Positions 33,406 through 46,900 of a stretch of 62,000 bases of DNA are shown one piece after another. The number at the start of each line of letters is the position of its first letter. The first letter of the stretch is position 1. The notes beneath the pieces were generated by a model that was given only the letters and a program-made list of their open reading frames with translations, was not told the origin of the DNA and made no database searches. The stretch is from Symsagittifera roscoffensis. Its lineage: Eukaryota; Xenacoelomorpha; Acoela; Convolutidae. A program made the translations under genes and the position numbers. Location: NCBI RefSeq assembly GCF_963678635.1, contig NC_087067.1, forward strand, positions 57,832,287-57,894,286, written 5' to 3'.

Positions 33406-35509
33406 TTGGTCTTGACTACCAGACATTTTTTTGACTACTGAATGGTACAAGTTTTTGATTTTGGTGTTATTGTGTCTGAAATATGTCTTTTTTTGTGTTC
33501 ATCTTTTTTGCGGTTTTTTGTGGTACAAGTTTTTTCATTTTTGAGGACAGTGTGTGGCTAGTTAAGTCATCTTGTTGTGTTCACTTTTGTTTCATTCGTC
33601 AAATCTACTAGGAAAGCGATAGTTGCAGAAGCGAATTTGCGCTGTGGTGTTTTTTTGTTCGAAAAAAATGTCGTCACATTACTGGCAGTTTTTCTTTCTT
33701 TTTGGTCTTGACTACCAGACATTTTTTTGACTACTGAATGGTACAAGTTTTTGATTTTGGTGTTAATGTTTCTACAAGTTTTTCCATTTTTGATCACAGT
33801 GACTGGTTGACATAGTTTTTTTGATGTGCTCATTTTTGTTCATTTATTCAAATCTACTAGTGTTGCGATTGTTGCACTCGCAAATTCGCGCTGGAGTGTG
33901 ATTGTCTCAATAAAGTTGTCACAAGTTGGTAGTTTCCACTTGCTTTTGGTCTTGGTTACTGAATGTTTCTTCAGTTTTGACATCTTTGAAATACCCAGCG
34001 ACGCTTTTTCGGGTTGTTAATGCGTTGTGGCCATGCTGACGGTTCCTGGGAGTACTAAGTTTTTGATTTTGGTGTTATTGTGTCTGAAATATGTCTTTTT
34101 CTGTGTTCATCTTTTTTGCGGTTTTTTGTGGTACAAGTTTTTTCATTTTTGAGGACAGTGTGTGGCTAGTTAAGTCATCTTGATGTGTTCACTATTGTTT
34201 CATTCGTCAAATCTACTAGGAAAGCGATAGTTGCAGAAGCGAATTTGCGCTGTGGTGTTTTTTGTTCGAAAAAAATGTCGTCACATTACTGGCAGTTTTT
34301 CTTTCTTTTTGGTCTTGACTACCAGACATTTTTTTGACTACTGAATGGTACAAGTTTTTGATTTTGGTGTTAATGTTTCTACAAGTTTTTCCATTTTTGA
34401 TCACAGTGAATGGTTGACATAGTTTTTTTGATGTGCTCATTTTTGTTCATTTATTCAAATCTACTAGTGTTGCGATTGTTGCACTCGCAAATTCGCGCTG
34501 GAGTGTGATTGTCTCAATAAAGTTGTCACAAATTGGTAGTTTCCACTTGCTTTTGGTATTGGCTACTGAATGTTTCTTCAGTTTTGACATCTTTGAAATA
34601 CCCAGCGACGCTTTTTCGGGTTTTTAATGCGTTGTGGCCATGCTGACGGTTCCTGGGAGTACTAAGTTTTTGATTTTGGTGTTATTGTGTCTGAAATATG
34701 TCTTTTTCTGTGTTCAACTTTTTTGCGGTTTTTTGTGGTACAAGTTTTTTCATTTTTGAGGACAGTGTGCGGCTAGTTAAGTCATCTTGATGTGTTCATT
34801 ATTGTTTCATTCGTCAAATCTACTAGGAAAGCGATAGTTGCAGAAGCGAATTTGCGCTGTGGTGATTTTTTGTTCGAAAAAAATGTCGTCATATTACTGG
34901 CAGTTTTTCTTTCTTTTTGGTCTTGACAACCAGGCATTATTTGAGTTTTCACAAATTTGAAAGACAGTGGTGCCTTTTTGGGTTTGGTGATGCCTTTAAA
35001 ACTTGTTAAGGGTACCTGGGAAGGCTTAATTATTGATTTCACTTTTTTTTACTGGAATCATGTCTTTTTATGTGTCTATCAGTGATGCGGTTTTTCTCGT
35101 TACAAGTTTTTTCCATTTTTGATCACAGTGACTGGTTGACTTACTTATTTTGATGTGCTCATTTTTGTTCATTTATTCAATTCTACTAGTGTTGGGATTG
35201 TTGCACTAGCGAATTCGCGCTGGAGTGTTTTTTTCTCAATAAAGTTGTCACAAATTGGTAGTTTCCACTATCTTTTGGTCTTGGCTACTGAATGTTTCTT
35301 CAGTTTTGACATCTTTGAAATACCCAGGGACGCTTTTTCGGGGTGTTTATGCGTTGTGGACGTGCTGACGGTTCCTGGGGGTACCAAGTTTTTAATTTTG
35401 GTTCTTGTGTTTCAGAAATATGTCTTTTTTTGTGTTCATCTTTGATGCGATTTTTTGTGGTACAAATTTTTTCATTTTTGAGGACAGCGTGTGGCTAGTT
35501 AAGTCATCT

Positions 35510-35880
35510 TGATGTGTTCATTGTTGTTTCATTCGTCAAATCTACTGGGTAGGCGATAGTTGCAGAAGAGAATTTGCGCTGTGTTGTTTTTGTCTCAATA
35601 AAGTTGTCACAAATTGGTAGGTAAATTCCATATGCTTTTGGTCTTGGCTACTGAATGTTTCTTCAGTTTTGACATCTTTGAAATACCCAGCGACGCTTTT
35701 TCGGGGTGTTAATGCGTTGTGGCCATGCTGACAATTTCTGGGAGTACTAAGTTTTTGATTTTGGTGTTAATGTTTCTGAAATATGTCTTTTTCTGTGTTC
35801 ATCTTTTTTGCGGTTTTTTTGTGGTACAAGTTTTTTTCATTTTTGAGGACAGTGTGATGCTAGTTAAGTCATCTTGATGT
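35510..35880 (+). repeat. Chimeric beta/alpha subunit giving an extra half-unit
   Basis: This subunit begins as A-beta (GATGTGTTCATTGTTG, GGGTAGGCGATAGTTGC) and switches near 35580-35590 to A-alpha (TTTTTGTCTCAATAAAG, TTGGTCTTGGCTACTG). A normal A-beta follows at about 35877. The step between A-alpha starts (35155 to 36240) is therefore 1,085 bp, that is, three subunits. It is an in-register crossover product between halves. Confidence 0.85.
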
Positions 35881-37461
35881 GTTCATTATTGTTGCATTCG
35901 TCAAATCTACTAGGAAAGCGATAGTTGCAGAAGCGAATTTGCGCTGTGGTGATTTTTTATTTGAAAAAAATGTCATCATATTACTGGCAGTTTTTCGTTC
36001 TTTTTGGTCTTGACTACCAGGCATTATTTGAGTTTTCACAAATTTGAAAGGCAGTGGTGCCTTTTTGGGCTCGGTGATGCCTTTAAAACTTGTTAAGGGT
36101 ACCTGGGAAGGCTTAATTATTGATTTCACTTTTTTTACTGGAATAATGTCTTTTTATGTGTCTATCAGTGATGCGGTTTTTCTCGTTACAAGTTTTTCCA
36201 TTTTTGATCACAGTGACTGGTTGACATAGTTTTTTTGATGTGCTCATTTTTGTCCATTTATTCAATTCTACTAGTGTTGGGATTGTTGCACTAGCGAATT
36301 CGCGCTGGAGTGTTTTTGTCTCCATAAAGTTGTCACAAATTGGTAGTTTCCACTTGATTTTGGTCTTGGCTACTGAATGTTTCTTCAGTTTTGACATCTT
36401 TGAAATACCCAGCGACGCTTTTTCGGGTTGTTAATGCGTTGTGGCCATGCTGACGGTTCCTGGGAGTACTAAATTTTTGATTTTGGTGTTGTTGTGTCTG
36501 AAATATGTCTTTTTCTGTGTTCATCTTTTTTGCGGTTTTTTGTGGTACAAGTTTTTTCATTTTTGAGGACAGTGTGTGGCTAGTTAAGTCATCTTGATGT
36601 GTTCACTATTGTTTCATTCGTCAAATCTACTAGGAAAGCGATAGTTGCAGAAGCGAATTTGCGCTGTGGTGATTTTTTGTTCGAAAAAAAAGTCGTCACA
36701 TTACTGGCAGTTTTTCTTTCTTTTTGGTCTTGACTACCAGACACTTTTTTGACTACTGAATGGTACAAGTTTTTGATTTTGGTGTTAAGGTTTCTACAAG
36801 TTTTTCCATTTTTGATCACAGTGACTGATTGACATAGTTTTTTTGATGTGCTCATTTTTGTTCATTTATTCAAATCTACTAGTGTTGCGATTGTTGCACT
36901 CGCAAATTCGCGCTGGAGTGTGATTGTCTCAATAAAGTTGTCACAAATTGGTAGTTTCCACTTGCTTTTGGTCTTGGCTACTGAATGTTTCTTCAGTTTT
37001 GACATCTTTGAAATACCCAGCGACGCTTTTTCAGGGTGTTAATGCGTTGTGGCCATGCTGACCGTTCCTGGGAGTACTAAGTTTTTGATTTTGGTGTTAA
37101 TGTTTCTGAAATATGTCTTTTTCTGTGTTCACTTTTTTTGCGGTTTTTTGTGGTACAAGTTTTTTCATTTTTGAGGACAGTGTGCGGCTAGTTAAGTCAT
37201 CTTGATGTGTTCATTATTGTTTCATTCGTCAAATCTACTAGGAAAGTGATAGTTGCAGAAGCGAATTTGCGCTGTGGTGATTTTTTGTTCGAAAAAAATG
37301 TCGTCATATTACTGACAGTTTTTCTTTCTTTTTGGTCTTGACAACCAGGCATTATTTGAGTTTTCACAAATTTGAAAGGCATTGGTGCCTTTTTGGGTTT
37401 GGTGATGCCTTTAAAACTTGTTAAGGGTACCTGGGAAGGCTTAATTTTTGATTTCACTTTT

Positions 37462-38915
37462 TTTTCCTGGAATCATGTCTTTTTATGTGTCTATCAGTGA
37501 TGCGGTTTTTCTCGTTACAAGTTTTTTCCATTTTTGATCACAGTGACTGGTTGACATAGTTTTTTTGATGTGCTCATTTTTGTTCAGTTGTTCAATTCTA
37601 CTAGTGTTGGGATTGTTGCACTAGCGAATTTGCGCTGGAGTGTTTTTTTTCTCAATAAAGTTGTCACAAATTGGTAGTTTCCACTTGCTTTTGTTCTTGG
37701 CTACTGAATGTTTCTTCAGTTTTGACATCTTTGAAATACCCAGCGACGCTTTTTCGGGGTGTTAATGCGTTGTGGCGATGCTGACGGTTCCTGGGAGTAC
37801 TATGCTTTTGATTTTGGTGTTAATGTTTCTGAGATATATTTTTTTCTGTGTTCATCTTTTATGCGGTTTTTTGTGGTACAAGTTTTTTTTCACTTTTGAG
37901 GACAGTGTGTGGCTAGTTAAGTCATCTTGATGTGTTCATTGTTGATTCATTCGTCAAATTTACTGGTTAGGCGATAGTTGCAGAAGCGAATTTGCGCTGT
38001 GATGATTTTTTGTTCGAAAAAATTTGTCGTCACAGTACTGGCAGTTTTTCTTTCTTTTTGGTCTTGACTGCCAGACATTATTCGAGTTTTCACAAATTTG
38101 AAAGACAGTGGTGCCTTTTTGGGTTTGGTGATGCCTTTATAACTTGTTAAGGGTACCTGGGAAGGCTTAATTATTGATTTCACTTTTTTTTCCTGGAATC
38201 ATGTCTTTTTATGTGTCTATCAGTGATGCGGTTTTTCTCGTTACAAGTTTTTTCCATTTTTGATCACAGTGACTGGTTGACATAGTTTTTTTGATGTGCT
38301 CATTTTTGTTCAGTTGTTCAATTCTACTAGTGTTGGGATTGTTGCACTAGCGAATTTGCGCTGGAGTGTTTTTTTTTCTCAATAAAGTTGTCACAAATTG
38401 GTAGTTTCCACTTGCTTTTGGTCTTGGCTACTGAATGTTTCTTCAGTTTTGACATCTTTGAAATACCCAGCGACGCTTTTTCGGGGTGTTAATGCGTTGT
38501 GGCGATGCTGACGGTTCCTGGGAGTACTATGCTTTTGATTTTGGTGTTAATGTTTCTGAAATATATTTTTTTCTGTGTTCATCTTTTATGCGGTTTTTTG
38601 TGGTACAAGTTTTTTTTTCACTTTTGAGGACAGTGTGTGGCTAGTTAAGTCATCTTGATGTGTTCATTGTTGATTCATTCGTCAAATTTACTGGTTAGGC
38701 GATAGTTGCAGAAGCGAATTTGCGCTGTGGTGATTTTTTGTTCGAAAAAAAAATTGTCGTCACAATACTGGCAGTTTTTCTTTCTTTTTGGTCTTGACTA
38801 CCAGACCTTATTTGAGTTTTCACAAATTTGAAAGGCAGTGGTGCCTTTTTGGGTTTGGTGATGCCTTTATAACTTGTTAAGGGTAATTGGGCAGGATTAA
38901 TTTTTGATTTCACTT
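37462..38915 (+). repeat. Near-identical adjacent family A dimers (step 726 bp)
   Basis: Two successive units share private variants: GTTCAGTTGTTCAATTC, GTTGGGATTGTTGC, CGAATTTGCGCTGG, TGGCGATGCTGACGG, TACTATGCTTTTG and CATTGTTGATTCATTCG. Differences are a few substitutions and poly-T lengths. The sharp contrast with outer units points to a recent one-unit duplication. Confidence 0.75.
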
Positions 38916-41900
38916 TTTTTTCCTGGAATCATGTCTTTTTATGTGTCTATCAGTGATGCGGTTTTTCTCGTTACAAGTTTTTCCATTTTTGTTCACAGTG
39001 ACTAGTTGACATAGTTTTTTTGATGTGCTCATTTTTGTTCATTTATTCAATTCTACTAGCGTTGCGATTGTTGCACTGGCGAATTCGCGCTGGAGTGTTT
39101 TTGTCTCAATAAAGTTGTCACAAATTGGTAGTTTCCACTTGCTTTTGGTATTGGCTACTGAATGTTTCTTCAGTTTTGACATCTTTGAAATACCCAGCGA
39201 CGCTTTTTCGGGGGGTTAATGCGTTGTAGACATACTGAAGGATCCTGGGAGCACTAAGTTTTTAATTTTGCTATTTAAGTTTCTGAAATATGTTTTTTTT
39301 TGTGTTCATCTTTGATGCGATTTTTTGTGGTACAATTTTTTTTTCATTTTTGAGGACAGTGTGTGGCTAGTTAAGTCATCTTGATGTGTTCATTGTTGTT
39401 TCATTCGTCAAATTTACTAGTTAGGCGATAGTTGCAGAAGCGAATTTGTGCTGTGGTGATTTTTTGTTCCAAAAAAATTGTCGTCACAGTACTGGCAGTT
39501 TTTCTTTCTTTTTGGTCTTGACTACCAGACAATATTTGAGTTTTCACAAATTTGAAAGGCAGTGGTGCCTTTTTGGGTTAGGTGATGCCTTTATAACTTG
39601 TTAAGGGTACCTGGGAAGGCTTAATTATTGATTTCACTTTTTTTCCTGGAATCATGTCTTTTTATGTGTCTGTCAGTGATGCGGTTTTTCTCGTTACAAG
39701 TTTTTCCATTTTTGATCACAGTGACTGGTTGACATAGTTTTTTTGATGTGCTCATTTTTGTTCATTTATTCAATTCTACTAGCGTTGCGATTGTTGCACT
39801 AGCGAATTCGCGCTGGAGTGTTTTTTCTCAAAAAAGTTGTCACAAATTGGTAGTTTCCACTTGCTTTTGGTCTTGGCTACTGAATGTTTCTTCAGTTTTC
39901 ACATCTTTGAAATACCCAGCGACATTTTTTCGGGTTGTTAATGCGTTGTGGCGATGCTGAAGGTTCCTGGGAGTACTAATTTTTTGATTTTGGTGTTAAT
40001 GTTTTTGAAATATGTCTTTTTCTGTGTTCATCTTTTATGCGGTTTTTTGTGGTACAAGTTTTTTCATTTTTGAGGACAGTGTGTGGCTAGTTAAGTCATC
40101 TTGATGTGTTCATTGTTGTTTAATTCGTCAAATTTACTGGTTCGGCGATAGTTGCAGAAGCGAATTTGCGCTGTGGGGATATTTTGTTCGAAAAAAATTG
40201 TCGTCACAGTACTGGCAGTTTTTCTTTCTTTTTGGTCTTGACTACCAGACATTATTTGAGTTTTCACAAATTTGAAAGGCAGTGGTGCCTTTTTGGGTTT
40301 GGTGATGCCTTTATAACTTGTTAAGGGTACCTGGGAAGGCTTAATTATTGATTTCACTTTTTTTTCCTGGAATCATGTCTTTTTATGTGTCTATCAGTGA
40401 TGCGGTTTTTCTCGTTACAAGTTTTTCCATTTTTGATCACAGTGACTGGTTGACATAGTTTTTTTGATGTGCTCATTTTGTTCAGTTATTCAATTCTACT
40501 AGTGTTGTGATTGTTGCATTCGCGAATTCTCGCTGGAGTGTTTTTGTCTCAATAGAGTTGTCACAAATTGGTAGTTTCCACTTGCTTTTGGTCTTGGCTA
40601 CTGAATGTTTCTTCAGTTTTGACATCTTTGAAATACCCAGCCACGCTTTTTCGGGGTGTTAATGCGTTGTGGCCATGCTGACTGTTCCTAGGAGTACTAT
40701 GTTTTTGATTTTGGTCTTAATATTTTTGAAATATGTCTTTTTCTGTGTTCATCTTTTATGCGGTTTTTTGTGGTACAAGTTTTTTCATTTTTGAGGACAG
40801 TGTGTGGCTAGTTAAGTCATCTTGATGTGTTCATTGTTGTTTCATTCGTCAAACTTACTGGTTAGGCGATAGTTGCAGAAGCGAATTTGCGCTGTGGGGA
40901 TTTTTTGTTCGAAAAAAATTGTCGTCACAGTACTGGCAGTTTTTTTTTCTTTTTGGTCTTGACTACCAGACATTATTTGAGTTTTCACAAATTTGAAAGG
41001 CAGTGGTGCCTTTTTGGGTTTGGTGATGCCTTTATAACTTGTTAAGGGTACCTGGGAAGGCTTAATTATTGATTTCACTTTTTTTTCCTGGAATCATGTC
41101 TTTTTATGTGTCTATCAGTGATGCGGTTTTTCTCGTTACAAGTTTTTCCATTTTTGATCACAGTGACTGGTTGACAAAAATTTCTTGATGTGCTCATTTT
41201 TGTTCATTTTTTCAAACCTACTAGTGTTGTGATTGTTGCACTCGCGAATTCTCGCTGGAGTGTTTTTGTCTCAATAGAGTTGTCACAAATTGGTAGTTTC
41301 CACTTGCTTTTGGTCTTGGCTACTGAATGTTTCTTCAGTTTTGACATCTTTGAAATACCCAGCCACGCTTTTTCGGGGAGTTAATGCGTTGTGGCCATGC
41401 TGACTGTTCCTAGGAGTACTAAGTTTTTGATTTTGGTCTTAATATTTCTGATATATGTCTTTTTCTGTGTTCATCTTTTATGCGGTTTTTGTGGTAGATG
41501 TTTTTTCATTTTTGAGGACAGTGTGTGGCTAGTTAAGTCATCTTGATGTGTTCATTATTGTTTCATTCGTCGAATCTACAAGAAAAAGCGATAGTTGCAG
41601 AAGCAAATTTGCGCTGTGGTGATTTTTTGTTCGAAAAAAATGTCACCTTACTGGCAGTTTTTCTTTCTTTTTGTTCTTGACTACTAGACATTATTTGAGT
41701 TTTCACAAATTTGAAAGGCAGTAGTGCCTTTTTGGGTTTGGTAATGCCTTTATAACTTGTTAAGGGTACCTGGGAAGGTTTATTTATTGATTTCACTCTT
41801 TTGGAATCATGTATTTTTATGTGTCTATCAGTGATGCGGTTTTTCTCGTTACAAGTTTTTCCTTTTTTGATCACAGTGACTGGTTGACATAGTTTTTTTG

Positions 41901-43924
41901 ATGTGCTCATTTTTGTTCATTCATTCAATTCTACTAATGTTGCGATTGTTGCATTAGCGAATTCGCGCTGGAGTGTTTTTTTCTCAATAAAGTTGTCACA
42001 AATTTGTAATTTCCATTTGCTTTTGGTCTTGGCTACTGAATGTTTCTTCAGTTTTGACATCTTTGAAAAACCCAGCGACGCTTTTTCGGGCTGTTAATGC
42101 GTTGTGGCCTTGCTGACGGTTCCTAGGAGTACTATGATTTTGATTATGTTGTTATTGTTTCTGAAATATGTCTTTTTCTGTGTTCATCTTTTATGCGGTT
42201 TTTTGTGGTACAAATTTTTCAGTTTCGAGGACAGTGTGTGGCTAATTAGGTCATCTTGATGTGTTCATTGTTGTTTCAATCGTCAATTTTACTGGATAGG
42301 CGGTAGTTGCAGAAGCGAATTTGCGCCGTGGTGATTTTTTGTTCGAAAAAAAAGTCGTCACATTACTGGCAGTTTTTCTTTCTTTTTGGTCTTGACTACC
42401 AGACATTATTTGAGTTTTCACAAATTTGAAAGGCAGTGGTGCCTTTTTGGGTTTGGTGATGCCTTTATAACTTGTTAAGGGTACCTGAGAAGGCTTAATT
42501 ATTAATTTCACTTTTTTTTTACTGGAATCATGTCTTTTTATGTGTCTATCAGTGATGCGGTTTTTCTCGTTACAAGTTTTTCCATTTTTGATCACAGTGA
42601 CTGGTTGACATAATTTTTTGATGTGCTCATTTTTGTTCATTTATTCAATTCTACTAGTGTTGCGATTGTTGCACTAGCGAATTCGCGCTGGAGTGTTTTT
42701 TTCTCATTAAGTTGTCACAAATTGGTAGTTTCCACTTGCTTTTGGTCTTGGCTACTGAATGTTTCTTCAGTTTTGACATCTTTGAAATACCCAGCCACGC
42801 TTTTTCGGGCTGTTAATGCGTTGTGGCCATGCTGACTGTTCCTAGGAGTACTATGTTTTTGATTTTGTTCTTAATATTTTTGAAATATGTCTTTTTCTGT
42901 GTTCATCTTTTATGCGATTTTTTGTGGTACAAGTTTTTTCATTTTTGAGGACAGTGTGTGGCTAGTTAAGTCATCTTGATGTGTTCATTTATGTTTCATT
43001 CGTCAAATTTACTGGTCAGGCGATAGTTGCAGAAGCGAATTTGCGCTGTGGTGATTTTTTGTTCGTAAAAAAATTGTCGTCACAGTACTGGCAGTTTTTC
43101 TTTCTTTTTGGTCTTGACTACCAGACAATATTTGAGTTTTCACAAATTTGAAAGTCAGTTGTGCCTTTTTGGGTTTGGTGATGCCTTTTTAACTTGTTAA
43201 GGGTACCTGGGAAGGCTTAATTATTGATTTCACTTTTTTGGAATCATGTCTTTTTATGTGTCTATCAGTGATGCGGTTTTTCTCGTTACAAGTTTTTCCA
43301 TTTTTGATCACAGTGACTGGTTGACATAGATTTTTTGATGTGCTCATTTTTGTTCATTTATTCAATTCTACTAGTGTTGCGATTGTTGCACTAGCGAATT
43401 CGCGCTGGAGTATTTATTTCTCAATAAAGTTGTCACAAATTGGTAGTTTCCACTTGCTTTTGTTCTTGGCTACTGAATGTTTCTTCAGTTTTGACATCTT
43501 TGAAATACCCAGCGCCGCTTTTTTGGGCTGTTAATGCATTGTGGCCATGCTGACAGTTCCTGGGAAGACTAGGATTTTAATTTTGCTATTTATGTTTCTG
43601 AAATATGTCTTTTTCTGTGTTCATCTTTGATGCAATTTTTTGTGGTACAAGTTTTTTCATTATTGAGGACAGTGTGTGGCTAGTTAAGTCATCTTGATGT
43701 GTTCATTTATGTTTCATTCGTCAAATTTACTGGTTAGGCGATAGTTGCAGAAGCGAATTTGCGCTGTGGTGATTTTTTGTTCGAAAAAAACTGTCGTCAC
43801 ATTACTGGCAGTTTTTCTTTCTTTTTGGTCTTGACTACCAGACATTATGTGAGTTTTCACAAATCTGAAAGCCAGTGCTGCCTTTTTGGGTTTTTTAATG
43901 CCTTTATAACTTATTAAGGGTACC

Positions 43925-43955
43925 TGGGAAGGGTTAATTTTAAACAAAGAAAACT
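43925..43955 (+). other. A-to-B junction, unique form
   Basis: A-beta breaks after GGGAAGGGTTAATTT and family B starts in mid-monomer at TAAACAAAGAAAACTG. Both parents have a run like AATTTT here, so a few bases of microhomology are possible. It differs from the other A-to-B junctions. The B array to its right has different subtypes from B1-B3. Confidence 0.8.
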
Positions 43956-46900
43956 GTTTTTTGCTTTTTTTTGATTTTTTTGTACCCATGTGTCAGGTTT
44001 TCTGGCATATGGGTACAGGTCAGAGGGCTGTGCCTCTTGAGCCAGCCCTCTGACACCCTAAATTTTTTTTGATCTGAAGTTTAAGTGCTCAATGTGTTCG
44101 TCATTTTGCGCCTATTTCCAGTAATCTGGGGTCTGGACCTACAAAGTTAACACTCGTACTTTTTTGAAAATTTTTTTCAAAAAAAAAAAAAAAATTCTCT
44201 TTAAGTCTTAAATGATAGATCAAAATATCCTCCAAGACACCGTTTATTAACAAGACCGGCTCTTTTCTACTTCCTGATTGAATTTTTTAAATAAAAATCT
44301 GTTTTTTGCTGTTTTTTGATGATTTTTTTTTTGTACCCATGTGTCAGATTTTCTGGCATATGGGTAAAGGTCAGAGGGCTGTGCCTCTTGAGCCAGCACT
44401 CTGACACCCTTTATTTTTTTTTTGATCTTCAATTTAAGTACTCAATATGTGCGTCATTTTGCGCCTATTTTCAGTAATCTGAGGTCTGAACATACAAAGT
44501 TAACACTTGTAATTTTTTGAAACTTTTTTTTTCAAAAAAAAAAATTCTCTGTAAGTCTTAAATGATAGATCAAAATATCCTCCAAGACACTGTTTATTAA
44601 TAAGACCAGCTCTTTTCTACTTCCTGATTGAATTTTTTTTAATAAAAAACTGTTTTTTGCTGTTTTTTGATGATTTTTTTTGTACCCATGTGTCAGATTT
44701 TCTGGCATATGGGCACAGGTCAGAGGGATGTGCCTCTTGAGCCAGCCCTCTGACACCCTTATTTTTTTGATCTTCAGTTTAAGTGCTGAATGTGTGCGTC
44801 ATTTTGCGCCTATTTCCAGTAATCTGGGGTCTGGACCTACAAAGTTAACACTTGTAATTTTTTGAAACTTTTTTTTCAAAAAAAAAAAAGTTCTCTTTTA
44901 GTCTTAAATGATAGATCAAAATATCCACCAAGACACTGTTTAATAATAAGACCAGCTCTTTTCTACTTCCTGATTGAGTTTTTTAAATAAAAAAACTGTT
45001 TTTTGATGATTTCTTTTGTACCCATGTGTCAGATTTTCTGGCATATGGGTACAGTTCAGAGGGCTGTGCCTCTTGAGCCGGCCCTCTGACACCCTTTATT
45101 TTTTTTTTGATCTTCAGTTTAATTACTTAATATGTGCGTCATTTTGCGCCTATTTCCAGTAATCTGGGGTCTGAACATACAAAAATAAGACTTGTAATTT
45201 TTTGAAACTTTTTTTTTCAAAAAAAAACTCTTTAAGTCTTAAATGATAGATCAAAATATTATCCAAGACACTGTTTATTTATAAGACCAGCTCTTTTCTA
45301 CTTCGTGATTGAATTTTTTAAATAAAAAACTGTTTTTTGCTGTTTTTTGATGATTTTTTTTGTACCCATGTGTCAGATTTTCTGGCTTATGGGCACAGGT
45401 CAGAGGGCTGTGCCTCTTGAGCCAGCCCTCTGACACCCTTTATTTTTTTTGATCTTCAGTTTAAGTGCTGAATGTGTGCGTCATTTTGCGCCTATTTCCA
45501 GTAATCTGGGGTCTGGACCTACAAAGTTAACACTTGTAATTTTTGAAACTTTTTTTCAAAAAAAAAGTTCTCTTTTAGTCTTAAATGATAGATCAAAATA
45601 TCCACCAAGACACTGTTTATTAATAAGACCAGCTCTTTTCTACTTCATGATTGAGTTTTTTAAATAAAAAAACTGTTTTTTGATGATTTCTTTTGTACCC
45701 ATGTGTCAGATTTTCTGGCATATGGGTACAGGTCAGAGAGCTGTGCCTCTTGAGCCGGCCCTCTGACACCCTTTATTTTTTTTGATCTTCAGTTTAATTA
45801 CTCAATATGTGCGTCATTTTGCGCCTATTTCCAGTAATCTGGGATCTGAACATACAAAAATAAGACTTGTAGTTTTTTGAAACTTTTTTTTTCAAAAAAA
45901 AATCTCTTTAAGTCTTAAATGATAGATCAAAATCTTATCCAAGACACTGTTTATTTATAAGACCAGCTCTTTTCTACTTCGTGATTGAATTTTGTAAAAA
46001 AAAAAACTGTTTTTTGCTGTTTTTTGATGATTTTTTTTGTACCCATGTGTCAGATTTTCTGGCATATGGGTACAGGTCAGAGGGCTGTGCCTCTTGAGCC
46101 AGCCCTCTGACACCCTTTATTTTTTTTGATCTTCAGTTTAAGTGCTCAATGTGTGCGTCAGTTTGCGCCTAATTCCAGTAATCTGGGGTCTGGACCTACA
46201 ACGTTAACACTTGTAATTTTTGAATTTTTTTTTCAAAAAAGAAAACATTTTCTTTAAGTCTTAAACGATAGATCAAAATATCCTTCAAGACACAGTTTAT
46301 TAATAAGACCAGCTCTTTTCTACTTCGTGATTGAATTTTGTAAATAAAAAACTGTTTTTTGCTGTTTTTTGATGATTTTTTTTTGTACCCATGTGTCAGA
46401 TTTTCTGGCTTATGGGCACAGGTCAGAGGGCTGTGCCTCTTGAGCCAGCCCTCTGACACCCTTTATTTTTTTTGATCTTCAGTTTAAGTGCTGAATGTGT
46501 GCGTCATTTTGCGCCTATTTCCAGTAATCTGGGGTCTGGTCCTACAAAGTTAACACTTGTAATTTTTGAAACTTTTTTTCAAAAAAAAAAGTTCTCTTTT
46601 AGTCTTAAATGATAGATCAAAATATCCACCAAGACACTGTTTATTAATAAGACCAGCTCTTTTCTACTTCGTGATTGAATTTTGTAAATAAAAAACTGTT
46701 TTTTGCTGTTTTTTGATGATTTTTTTGTACCCATGGGTCAGATTTTCTGGCTTATGGGCACAGGTCAGAGGGCTGTGCCTCTTAGGCCAGCCCTCTGACA
46801 CCCTTTATTTTTTTTTGATCTTCAGTTTAAGTGCTGAATGTGTGCGTCATTTTGCGCCTATTTCCAGTAATCTGGGGTCTGGACCTACAAAGTTAACACT

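Larger units (their letters stand above)
32160..36850 (+). repeat. Deleted and chimeric family A variants (about 607-bp units)
   Basis: In several units A-beta stops after TTGACTACCAGACA(C/T)TTTTTTTGACTACTG. It continues with AATGGTACAAG and TTTTTGATTTTGGTG, which belongs to A-alpha, before returning to the end of A-beta (TCTACAAGTTTTTCC) or A-alpha (GTGTCTGAAATATG). Joins lie near 32178, 32470, 33425, 33722, 34325 and 36742. Units 33826-34433 and 36240-36848 are 607-608 bp. The variant was evidently made once by unequal exchange between the two half-repeats and then spread locally. Confidence 0.8.
20151..43940 (+). repeat. Large family A satellite array (about 32 dimers)
   Basis: Units opening with GATGTGCTCATT have their GTG near 20508, 21229, 21949, 22703, 23424, 24143, 24864, 25695, 26518, 27243, 28068, 28789, 29508, 30229, 30950, 31672 (here GAG), about 32570 (truncated), 33176, 33826, 34433, 35155, 36240, 36848, 37570, 38296, 39025, 39748, 40469, 41190, 41903, 42623 and 43340. 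Most steps are 719-726 bp. Exceptions are 754 bp (one unit), 821-831 bp (three units), about 607 bp (two units), 650 bp (one unit) and 1,085 bp (one unit). KpnI (GGTACC) occurs in nearly every dimer and EcoRI (GAATTC) in many. No gene is seen. Confidence 0.96.
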
